This document shows, piece after piece, positions 1 through 9,616 of a DNA stretch of 64,000 nucleotides; position 1 is the stretch's first letter; each line of letters opens with the position of its first letter. A program made the position numbers and the translations under genes. The stretch covers positions 8,807,504 to 8,871,503 of the forward strand of contig OZ038460.1 of assembly GCA_964036195.1 (NCBI GenBank), written 5' to 3'. This stretch comes from Sphaerolaimus hirsutus. Taxonomy: Eukaryota; Nematoda; Chromadorea; Monhysterida; Sphaerolaimidae. Under the pieces are notes generated by a model. The model made no database searches. It saw only the letters and a list, made by a program, of their open reading frames with translations, and was not told the DNA's origin.

Positions 1-153
1 TTTGCCAAAATTTTGAGTCGAGTCGGGCAAAAACCTCGAGTCTCGAGTTTGGGCCATATTTTTCCGGTCGAGTCAGACGAGTCGAGTCGGTACCGTTTTA
101 CCCGCGAGTCACAAGTAGAGTGAAGTCGAGTCGAGTCGAGTTCGAGCCCTAGT
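1..153. repeat. GAGTC-type tandem repeat, probably the end of a mobile element
   Basis: Short iterations of GAGTC/TCGAG run from the window edge to a terminal GAGCCCTA. The iterated subterminal motif followed by CCCTA resembles the ends of the TAGGG-class elements elsewhere in the window. The other end lies outside the window, so this is a partial element by inference. Confidence 0.5.
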
Positions 154-215
154 GGTGCGCCGTGGCGTGCTGCGTATTTACATTTAGTGCTGTACCTGTC
201 TGGGTAATGCTGATC

Positions 216-639
216 GGGGATGGTCCGGCCGTAAAGTAAACCCGGCCGTAAAGTAGAGGGTGCTACTTTAGGCCGGGCATCATTACGGCAGAGTTGTTAA
301 AAGTACTGAACTTTTTTCAAAAGTAAACGTAAACGTCAAGTTTTTTTTTTAGTCACACCTGAATACAGAAAACGTAAAGTAAAAAATTTACTACTTTTAC
401 GCTGTGTAAAAGGTGAGTAAACGTAAATATATGTAAATACTCGTTTTCTGTACTCGCGTACTTTCAAAAAGTACGCGAGTAACTGAGTACCGGTATTTTT
501 TCAGGAGGAAACGTAAACGTATTTACGCAGCACTCGAGTATACGTATTTACCGAGTAAACGTAAATACGTTTGTGCAACTATGCATTACGGCCGGATTTA
601 CTTTACGGCCGGGTTTACTTTACGGCCGAGATCTCGCCA
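216..639. mobile_element. hAT-like non-autonomous element with inner GTAAAG repeats (outer of a nested pair)
   Basis: Imperfect inverted ends built around GGCCGTAAAGTAAACCC are flanked by the 8-bp direct repeat TGCTGATC at 208-215 and 640-647. The element contains another insertion at 289-583. No transposase reading frame is visible. Confidence 0.65.
289..583. mobile_element. CAGAGTTG-class MITE, nested
   Basis: It starts CAGAGTTGTT and ends GCAACTATG, with GTAAACG iterations inside. The flanks CATTACGG at 281-288 and 584-591 are a perfect 8-bp target-site duplication, as hAT elements make. Confidence 0.8.
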
Positions 640-647
640 TGCTGATC

Positions 648-773
648 TAGGGGCACTCCCAGACCCTCTAAAAAGCCCTGTAAAATGAAAAATGACATGT
701 AAAGTGTCATATGTCATGTAAAATGCCCTGGAAAATGGCAAACGTACGGTACAGGGTCTGGGACTGGCACCTG
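648..773. mobile_element. GTGCCAGTCCC palindromic element (introner-like family), intergenic copy
   Basis: The ends GGGGCACTCCCAGACCC and GGGTCTGGGACTGGCACCTG are inverted copies, with ATGTAAA/TGTCAT iterations between. It is the same family as the two intron-forming copies at 21571-21774 and 22154-22336. No clear target-site duplication was found. Confidence 0.7.
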
Positions 774-1120
774 GTGAACAGTGAGTAATTGATGGCAAGT
801 CTTTGTCCGTAACCCTTATTTTGTAAATGAAATACTGTTTCCATAAAACTTCTGTACAACCTGCGACCCCAGAAACATTTTCTGGTAAACGTGGCAATTA
901 AAAACTGTTTGGAAATTGATATAGGTATTCAGCTTTATTGACCCCAAATAGTAAATGGGAGGACACTAATTAAAAGGTGCAAAAGGGATTTAAGCACCAC
1001 GCGGAGAGGCTTTTCAATCAAGATACTCGGCATCATTTTACCCCTTCTGCAGTGTTTCGCTGCATATTTCAGTGGCACTGTAGTGGTGGAAGTGCACCAA
1101 AGGCGCAGTCATGACTCATG

Positions 1121-1325
1121 AGCTGTGTAAAGTGTAAAATCATGTGAAAAATGTCGTGTAAAATGATAATGAAAATAAAATGAAAAGATTTTATTACTGA
1201 ACATTGCATGACATGACAATAAACCCTTTGCCTGACACTTTGTTTGACAATCGACAAATTTCTATGACACTGTATATGACATTTGACACTTGACTTCACA
1301 CTTTACAGGCTTAGGACTGACTCCT
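1121..1325. mobile_element. Degraded copy of the introner-like family
   Basis: It shares the internal runs of the family (GTAAAGTG, TGACATTTGACACTT, and a central stretch related to the copy at 29682-29855) and ends near CAGGCTTAGGACTG. The left end is not clear. Confidence 0.45.
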
Positions 1326-1477
1326 AAAGTAAAATTAAATCGGCCAATCGCTTTTACAAACATCTCGAGTCATTTTGTCATGTGCACTGTTCGAATCAAC
1401 TTCACTTTTATTTTTAGCAGACAAGTTGAGGGTTAATTGCACCTGCCCCGATTTGTCCATAAAACAGTGTTCTGAAC

Positions 1478-1790
1478 CAGGAGCCAGTTCCGCAAATGGA
1501 GAGGTGAAAAATTGTTTGAGAAATGAGAAGTGAAATGAGAAGTGAATTGAGAACTGATCTGAAAAATGAAATGACAAATGACGTGAGAGGTGAAATGAGA
1601 AGTGAAGTGAGAAGTGAATTGACGTGTGAATTGATACGTTGAATAAGAAGTGAAAATATTAAAAAGGGAGTAAACTGAGAAGTGAAAACTTGTGAAATGA
1701 GATGTAATTTGAGAAGTGAAACAGGAGGTGAAATGAGAAGTGAAATGTGAAGTAAAAAGCTAACTTCTCCACTTGCGGAATTGGCACCGG
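1478..1790. mobile_element. GCCAGTTCCGCAAAT palindromic element (second subfamily)
   Basis: The ends CAGGAGCCAGTTCCGC and GCGGAATTGGCACC are inverted; the interior is made of GAAATGAGAAGTGAA-type iterations. The outer CAGG(T/A)GCCAGT resembles the introner-like family, but the CCGCAAAT inner end marks a separate subfamily, also seen twice at 27419-27834. Confidence 0.65.
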
Positions 1791-2426
1791 GCCAGATTTA
1801 ATTCTCCCTACAGATTTGTAGGGCAGGGTGTACGCCCAACAGATTTTTTAAAGTTCAGCTGCATCGACGCACATGCACCCAGAGCAAGGCGGTTCATAAA
1901 ATATACGAAACCAACCCTTAAGGTTGCCGATATTGCAATATGACGTATATCACTTCGAATTTGGCACGGAAATCATGATTTCGTCATTTCTTGGCCGTCG
2001 GCCAATTCGTTTTTTATTTTATTTTGTCGGGCGGGTTACTCGCATAAGTCGCGCTTTTGTGTAGTCAGGTGGTCACTTTTTTAATGTTCACTGCCTACAA
2101 CCGAAACCATGAGGGCAGCGACAAGAAAGAAATGCATGCACGAGCGTACAAAAGCGCGACTTATGCGAGTAACCCGCCCGACAAAATAAAATAAAAAACG
2201 AATTGGCAGACGGCCAAGAAATGACGAAATCGTGATTTCCGGGCCAAAATCGAAGCGATATACGTCATATTGCAATATCGGCGACCTTAAGGGATAGTTT
2301 TGTGTATTTTATGAACCGCCTTGCTCTCGGTGCATGTGCGTCGATGCGGCTGAACTTTAAAAAATCTATCGGGCATACGCCCTACCCTACAAATCTGTAG
2401 GGAGTACATATTATATCTGGCCCCTG
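1791..2426. repeat. Long fold-back element, arms about 260 bp
   Basis: The stretch 1801-2060 is repeated in inverted orientation at about 2147-2405 with only scattered mismatches (for example CTCCCTACAGATTTGTAGG against CCTACAAATCTGTAGGGAG). About 90 bp separate the arms. The similarity continues weakly out to GGGCCAGAT / ATCTGGCCC. No coding content. Confidence 0.75.
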
Positions 2427-2501
2427 TGCGTGCAAATAATGGCCGCCGCAATGACACTATGACTCAACTCGTGAAGTATTTCTCGATAAAAGGGTTCACA
2501 C

Positions 2502-2765
2502 CAGGGTTGGTTTTATCAAAATTAATGTTAGTAAAATTGTAAAAAAGATTTTTTTTTTTATTCTTCAATTTTCCATTTTATTTTTATCTTTTCTTTAGTT
2601 TGTGACCAGGATTGGTTTTTATAAAATAATTTTTACTGAAATTGTAGTAAAATTGTATAAAAGTTTTTTTTTTCTTTTTTTATTCATGTTTCATTTTATT
2701 TCATTTTATTTTATTCTTCAATTTTCCATTTTATTTTTATTTTTTCTGAGATTTTGCCAACCGTG
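2502..2765. mobile_element. CAGGGTTGG-class MITE
   Basis: It starts CAGGGTTGG and ends in GCCAACCGTG. The flanks GTTCACAC (2494-2501) and GTCCACAC (2766-2773) match at 7 of 8 positions. The interior is T-rich ATTTTATTTT repeats. It is the same family, reversed, as 16515-17541. Confidence 0.65.
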
Positions 2766-3055
2766 GTCCACACATCGTTGGCCCGGCGCACTTCCATCAC
2801 TAGCTGTGGGCTGGTCCCCCGAGAAAACGATTACCATCTACCTATGTATCGTTAACGGTGGAGTGGAGGGATCCATTCATTATATAATGTATAGGCTTTC
2901 ATTAAGCCTTTTTATTGCCCTTGCCACTTATTCTATGGACTATGGAGCATTGCATGTTGTTGTCATGTCGACACTATCGACGCACAATATTGTATCACTG
3001 TGCATTCTAGTGCAACGCTGCATTCCATTTTGTATTGAAATGAGTCAGTTGCAAG

Positions 3056-3285
3056 TAGGGTGTCAACTTTCCGTTTTCCGTTTCCAAAGGACAGATTTTT
3101 GTTTTATTTTCCGTTTTCCGGCAGCTGAAAAATTATTACTTTTCATTTTGTGTTTTCCGGCAGCCAACTTTTTTTGCATTTCCCTTTTCCGGCAAGTGGA
3201 GTTTTTCATTTTAGTTTTTTATTTCCCGGCAGTCGAAAATTTTTTTAACCTTTCGTTTTTATAAAAATATTTTTTTTACACCCTA
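3056..3285. mobile_element. TAGGGTGTC-class MITE with TTTTCCG iterations
   Basis: It begins TAGGGTGTCAA and ends ACACCCTA, flanked by GTTGCAAG (3048-3055) and GTTGCAAC (3286-3293), 7 of 8 identical. A larger relative sits at 28416-29002. Confidence 0.7.
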
Positions 3286-3472
3286 GTTGCAACTTGCAAA
3301 TATGCGGTGAGCTACAAACTGCACAAAATCTAAGGTTCTAAACGAAATAGGACCTCAAAAATTTCTCCCCGTACCCGTGGATTATATTTACATGAATACC
3401 TACCTAATTACCTAACTACAACTCAACTACCCATCAACAATCTCTATCTATCACAATTACGCCGCCCCCCAG

Positions 3473-4293
3473 CCATCCACCACGCACTGCCCAAGCCAGA
3501 GTCCAAGCTGTGCGGCTCCGGCCTGCTGCCGGTGCCCACCGACGGCACGTCGAGTCGTCGCAGGTCATCCGCGCAGGGCAGAGATGGCGCGGGCAGGAGG
3601 AGAAGTGCCAGGGAGGCATTGATAGCGGCGCAGAGTGAGGCGGGGTTGCATTTATTACGTGGGATTGGACTATTATACCTGAATGAACTGTAGTTTTGGA
3701 TATATTTATACAATTTGTGGCTGATATTTAATTGCGGAGAATATATGAGAAGTAAATATGAGTCATCAATGGCATGCTGACTCCTTCTCACCGGTTACAG
3801 TGTTGCAAACAACGGTTTTCCAGTAAAATATGATTATGATTTCAAGTAAATTATGCAATACACGCCACTGCAAAAAGCTGTCATTTTTTACCTTGAAAAT
3901 TGTGCATAGTCCACCCAGCTTAAAAAATATAGGCAACTTTCATGGAACCCTGCCGTAAATATTTATAAGTTTTTATTCATAATCTAGTGGCAAATTATTT
4001 ATACCGTTCAAAATGCAGTTTCGTAAAGGCCCATCAACTACCTCTAAAAGTGCCCTTTAGAAACTGATATTAAAGTTATACAGTATTTTTCATACGCATA
4101 CCCTTTGAAATCAATTAGCATCTATTTAGGAAGGTCATTGGATGGTGGGGAAAATCTCGGTGCGTCAACGCTCTTGGGCACCGCACCCTTTCTTGCGGTT
4201 GAAGTAAACTCGGCGGACATGATGGCATACAATGTTCTGAAAGATTACGCAACGACTGTAGTGTTAACCGAATGGGCACTTTGCCAAACGTAG
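3473..4293 (+). CDS. Two C-terminal exons of an unrecognised gene (gene 0)
   Basis: Exons are 3473-3634 and 4130-4293. The first follows a pyrimidine-rich tract ending CCCCCCAG and ends at a good donor GTGAGG. The second follows CTATTTAG and ends in TAG at 4291-4293. Both junctions are phase 1, so the frame is kept. The first exon is GC-rich and codes an Arg/Ser/Gly-rich, probably disordered stretch. The second codes a short segment rich in Leu, Ala and Val ending WALCQT. I do not recognise the protein; upstream exons were not found and may lie left of the window. An alternative is that the first exon reads through its donor to a TAG at 3691. The case rests on phase agreement and protein-like composition only. 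Confidence 0.4.
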
Positions 4294-5001
4294 CTGCACA
4301 AAATATTTCGCAATATGAGGGAAACGAAATTAATGAAATCGTCGCGATAGACCTAGAAATTAGATATCAATTGACATATCCTACGTTAATAATGTTTGAA
4401 GAGTTTATGTTGCGTTAAAACGAGAGTGATTTCACTCGTTTCGCAATGATAATTTTTTCGTTTACACAACTTTATCTGTACATCTCTATCTGCCTGTGGG
4501 TTAGGATACATACGTGTTATTTTGGTACTTTTCACGTATGTATCTAACATCCCGGTTCGATTTCAAACTGCGTCGTTGAGCCGAAAATGCAAAAACGTTT
4601 TGTTCTCACATCACATGGTCGCACAAAAGTAATATCGACCGTGAACTGAGTGGAAATCATCCGTCAAAACTTGAACGTGAGCCATAAGTTTTGGTAATTA
4701 AGTCCAACAACATTGTAGAGTTTCATGTCCGCCGAGTATACCTAAATATGTACGTATGTATACATAAAAATGCAAATGATAATTTGCAACACCACCCTGG
4801 TTTACAATACGCTGTTGATACCGAAGAAGAAAAATGGTGAGTTCACACCGAAACTATTTTTGTCAACAAAAGGCGAAAAAACTGAAACTTCCTTAAATCA
4901 ATCCGCGCTTTTATCACATTAGCTCTTGTTAGGTGTATCGCTCGAATGCAGTGCACTGCGCGAAAATGCTGGAAACTTCCGTAGCGGAGAGTGTTTCCCC
5001 G
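4294..5001. other. AT-rich spacer with no gene or defined repeat
   Basis: I see no protein-like exon, paired terminal repeats or RNA gene here. Confidence 0.4.
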
Positions 5002-5009
5002 ATACACAT

Positions 5010-6447
5010 CATAGTTGTTAAAACGTATTACTTTTAGTCAATAAATACGTGTACTCGAGTACAGAGTAAATAAATTTACGTTTCCTCCGAAAAACGTTTT
5101 TGTACTCGTGTTTACTTTTTTAAAGTTCTCGAGTATAGAAAACGTATTTATGATAAGCGTTTTTATAGGTTTTCTGAAGGCATGGATGGAAGAAAATGGT
5201 GAAAAAGCTGAAAATATAGAAAAATAGCCAAAATGATAATATACACTAGCGGCCAGAATAGTTGAGACTCTCCACTGTCATCTCATAAGGGAAATTTGTT
5301 CAGGTGAGGTCCGACTGTGTTCGCGTGCACGTCACTCCTCAACCGCTGAGCGAAAATTGTTGATATTTGAATATAATGTAATTCTATGTAGGGGCTAACG
5401 TGAAAATCGATGGCATTTTTCAAGATTCCCCTGACCCAAGAAATGGTGGGTCTGAAAAAAAATAAATTCTCTAAAAAATTGGGTGTCACCCAGAAATAAC
5501 ACAGTTTGCACATCAATAACTCGTTTATTTGTTGACCGATTTTTGTCAATCGACTTTTAAAATGATCACAAATGATTGGAGAGTTCATTGTTGAGGTCAA
5601 ATCGGTGATGTATAGTTCTGCATACATCGATTTGGGCCTGCGGTTATTGATACAGATGAAAGACAGAAGTTTGAAGTGCTATAACTTTTGATTGGTAAGA
5701 GATATCGATTTGATGCTTTCGGTATTGTGTTTCTCTCAATCAAGAGTATACGATAGCATGTTCAGAAAATTTTATTTTTTTTGTTGTTGAAAAACTGGGT
5801 CAATTCGGCATACGGAATCAATACATCACTTGTCTGACATTAGAAATGGAACTTTCAGGTCGTACCGATCATTGTAAGAGTTGAATGATCCAAATCGGCC
5901 CAGAAATGGCCAAGTTATTAAGCTTCAAAATCAATCACCCAGATTGGCCTGATTTTTGTTTATTGATCACCTTTTTATAGACCCCCCTTATCTAGTGACT
6001 GGGGGATTATTCAAGCAAACTAATTTGTTTAGTCAAATTCCCGACCTGAAAGCCCAACATACTCTAACAGCATCAAAATTGGGCCAGGGATAAGTAAGTG
6101 GGAAGCAACAAAAGTGTGGTGGACCCCCTGCTTCCCATTTCTCTATGGTGAAAAGTCTCAACTAACCTGGCCGCTAGTGTATATCGCCAAAAAGCTGAAA
6201 ATAGGTGAATTTGAAGGTGAAAAAGACAAAAAAAAGAACGAAAATTAGTGATTTTGAATTTGAAAATCTGAGCAAAATTTACAAAAATACTCACATCAAC
6301 GTTTTCCGGGGAAAAACGTTTACTCACGTTTAGTCACGAGTAAAGGTAAATTTTTTTGACGTTTTCTGTACTCAGGGAGTGAGTAAAAAATGAATACTTT
6401 ACGTTTACGTATACTTTGAAAAAAGTTCGGTACTTTTAACAACTCTG
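5010..6447. mobile_element. CAGAGTTG-class element, outer of a nested pair
   Basis: It starts CATAGTTGTTAAAACG and ends TTTTAACAACTCTG, flanked by perfect 8-bp repeats ATACACAT at 5002-5009 and 6448-6455. GTAAACG/TACTCG iterations lie at both ends. It is split by the TA-class element at 5244-6179. Confidence 0.8.
5244..6179. mobile_element. Tc1/mariner-like non-autonomous element, CACTAGCGGCCAG ends
   Basis: The ends CACTAGCGGCCAG and CTGGCCGCTAGTG are exact inverted copies, each bordered by TA (5242-5243, 6180-6181), the duplication made by Tc1/mariner transposition. Subterminal GTTGAGACT repeats are also inverted. No open transposase survives. A diverged relative in reverse orientation lies at 54732-55982. 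Confidence 0.75.
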
Positions 6448-6455
6448 ATACACAT

Positions 6456-6887
6456 ACGACGACGCAAGACTAATTTCGTGTACTTTGCGAGGCACTTTTG
6501 CACGGCGTAGGCCATAGGGCGGGCGCGAATCTCGGTCAAACACAGATCCATATCTCAGTGGTCAGTGCAGATGCGCAGCTTACAGTGCGTTGCTCTGCAG
6601 GAAGGCGTGGCCGCTCAAAACTGCCCGCCGCTGCGCGCGCTGATGTGATCAAGCACGGCAATGTTCTTCCGGCACCGGCGGAAGTGATTCGATTTCTGTG
6701 CTACAGCGGGAAGTTTAGAGTAGAACGTCACATGATTTGCGATTGTGGTCAAATCACGATGTCGGGTATTTTACTAGACTTTGTCTAGACACGTAATCGG
6801 CTGATTAGTCACGATTGTGAGTCTCATGCATTAAAGCAACCTTGCCATGTAATTTTTCTGCCACTGATGTGTGAAATTGGCGCCCTC
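6456..6887. other. CpG-rich patch upstream of gene 1
   Basis: About 6480-6680 is markedly richer in G, C and CpG than its surroundings. No exon could be supported. It may be promoter or untranslated sequence, but nothing confirms this. Confidence 0.25.
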
Positions 6888-9019
6888 TAAGGTTGGGGAA
6901 CCGAACCGACCCGAACCGAACCGAACCGAGAACCGAGCACTATTTTGGAACCGAGAACCGAGAACCGGAACCGAGCTTGAGAACCGAACCGGAACCGAGA
7001 ACCGTCACTTATACCCGGAACCGAAATAAATACCCGAAAGAACCGAAATTTTCTAGGGATCTTAAAGTTTTTAAACAGCGTTTTTTCAACACCTACATCC
7101 AGAGTTGGAAAAACGTATTTACATTTACCCGAAATACCCGGTTATTCGGGTATTTATATTTACGTTTACGTTTACGTTTTCCAAAAATACCATTACGTTT
7201 TGTTACGTTTTCCTGACCGAAATACCCGGGTACTTCGGAAAACGTAAAAATTCTGATATTTAGGTGTTTTTAGTGGCTGCACCCTCAGAAGAAACTGTAT
7301 ATTGCCATGAATTCTCTACCGATTTTGATGGTTGACCACTTAAAATGGTCAGAATGACGTGCGGATCACTTTAGTCCCGTGATTAGAATGAGTACAAACA
7401 CACCTCAAATATTTAATACACTCCAATACTTAGCCACTATTGTCCACTGACCGGAGTAAATGCTGTACATAAAAATGAAACTGTATTTTGTCATAAACTG
7501 ACAATAAATTATGAACAAAATAATGAAAGAAATGTTATATTTATGATAAAAATTCAACACAATTTTAGGTTCCGTCTTCGGATAGGTATGGCAGATGTCA
7601 CAGTATATTTGATGAGACATTTTTCCAAAATAGGCTAGGCTAAACAAACAGTTTTAAAAGTTGCAATGCACTGAAACAGTGGCTGTAAAGTGTCCATTTA
7701 GCCATGCTGGGCTTTTGAAATTTGGTAAAAGGATCCATTTGGGATGTGGAAACATTTGAGCAAATTATTTATCAGACTGAATTACAAAAATATGTAATTT
7801 TTGCTCAATTTTGATGTCGATATCATTGTTGTTTGTGTTAAATTAGATTATCATTTGTTATCGTTGTCTGACTCGATGTTGTTCATTATGGTGAGCATGT
7901 AGTGCTAAAACATAAAGATATTGTATGGAAATCAGTGATTGACTCATATAAAGGTGAAAATAATGGTATTTTCCAAAGCAAAATGGCAAATACTATGCGT
8001 ATAAAATTTTTATGTTTACGTTTTTTTTTACGTATTCCTCGGTATTTTAAAAATACCTTACGTTTTAGTAATTATACTTTAGATTTGGAAAAGGTATTTA
8101 CGTTTATGTTTACGTTTTCCAAAAATACCAGTATTTGTACAACTCTGCCTACATCTAAGCCTTTAAACAGCAGCTGAACATCTTGGTGCGTGTTCAGAAT
8201 TGCAAAATTCATCTGTTTGCAAAATGATTGCGCGGGAGCGTGTAATTTCACATATACTCCAGCGACATTACACCTTACAATGAAATCTACCATATCCCAC
8301 ATGAATAAAAGAACAAACATAAAAAAATTTCATCATATTTATCAAATTGCTTTGATAAATGTGATGAAATTTTTTATGTATGTTTGTTTATTCAGATGGG
8401 ATATGGTAGATTTCATTGTAAGGTGTAATGTCGCTGCAGTATACACATTATCACTGGTAGTAGTTTTCATTGGTTTTGTGGCCATTTTAACCATAGTTGG
8501 CAAAAGTTATTTATGTTTGTACTCAAAATAATAGGCGTACTCACTCGCGTACTACATAAATACATTTACATTTCCTCCAGAAAAAATACCAGTAATCATT
8601 TACTCGTGTACTTTTTGAAAGTACGCGAGTACAGAAAACGTATATGTTTGCTTTTACACTTTTTTAAATACCAGTATTATTATAACAACTCTGATTTCTG
8701 CATTCTACCATGAAATAATAAGCTGTGATATGCTCCTGTAGTATGAAATATCCAACCAATGTACTTACACATGTAAACTTGGGTATATTGTTTTTCTGTT
8801 GTTCAGCCGATTATTACCCGATACCTGGTTATTTTATTACCTGGAACCAAAATTTTGATCATTTTAGAACCAAAAAAACCGAACCGGAACCGAATTTAAG
8901 AACCGAACCGAGAACCGGAACCGAAAATTTTCAGGAACCGAGAACCGATACCCGAACCGAAATTTTTTGGAACCGGGAACCGAGAACCGGAACCGAAAAT
9001 TTTGAAATTCTCAACCCTA
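6888..9019. mobile_element. TAGGGTTGG-class hAT-like element with AACCG arrays, containing a nested insertion
   Basis: Arrays of GAACC/AACCG occupy both ends in inverted orientation. The flanks GCGCCCTC at 6880-6887 and 9020-9027 are a perfect 8-bp duplication. A 1048-bp insertion sits at 7100-8147. The sister copy at 61735-62811 is half as long and lacks that insertion. Confidence 0.85.
7100..8147. mobile_element. CAGAGTTG-class element nested in the TAGGGTTGG element
   Basis: It runs from CAGAGTTGG to CAACTCTG between perfect 8-bp repeats CCTACATC (7092-7099, 8148-8155). The sister host element around 61940 has one CCTACATC and no insertion, an in-window empty site. Confidence 0.9.
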
Positions 9020-9616
9020 GCGCCCTCCCCAAGGTTTCGTGCGTGCGTTAAATTATCGGCAACCTTTATTTGTTTTCATTGCGTAACCAAGCTATTTTTA
9101 GTCAAAGAATCTCAGTTCGTTTCATGCATTACATGCATTCATTCAGATTATGCATTCTTAGTACTACATTCCCCTCAAAGGATCCTAGCTACTAATATAT
9201 TGATTCTAAAATCTTTTTAAATCACCTGCTTTTCCTTTTTGCCACTTTTCAAGTTAAAGCACATTTTCAAGGCCGGTTCAAGTTGCTTGATGTAGTTATA
9301 GTGTATCCATTTGTATCTCGTCTGTCTCTTGTCTTTTGTCATGTGAGAAAAACGTAGCAAAGGTGCTTCACACATTTCAAGCGAAGTCACATTGTGTTAG
9401 GCTATTTGTGAGCAAAAAGCCACTACCTATTTATAAATCTATCTAGAAGGGAACCTACTCAGACACTCATTTAGCCATTAAGTGTCTCGTGGGATACAAT
9501 TTGTCCATTGCACCTTTCATAGCACATATGCCGCCTGCCACAGAAAAATAGTCAACGTTGTTCGCAGTCGTACAGCAACCCACACTTAGCAGCCATCATC
9601 CTAAATACACCCTAAA

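Noticed and set aside
1-600. Telomere-like short repeats (GAGTC, GTAAACG)
   Set aside because: They are subterminal arrays of transposons with target-site duplications, not terminal chromosome repeats.
2602-3264. A 220-codon Phe-rich frame
   Set aside because: It is driven by TTTTATT and TTTTCCG repeats in two MITEs with defined borders.
5283-5627. A 114-codon frame inside the TA-bordered element, considered as a transposase remnant
   Set aside because: No DDE signature or helix-turn-helix pattern; the relative at 54732-55982 does not keep the frame.
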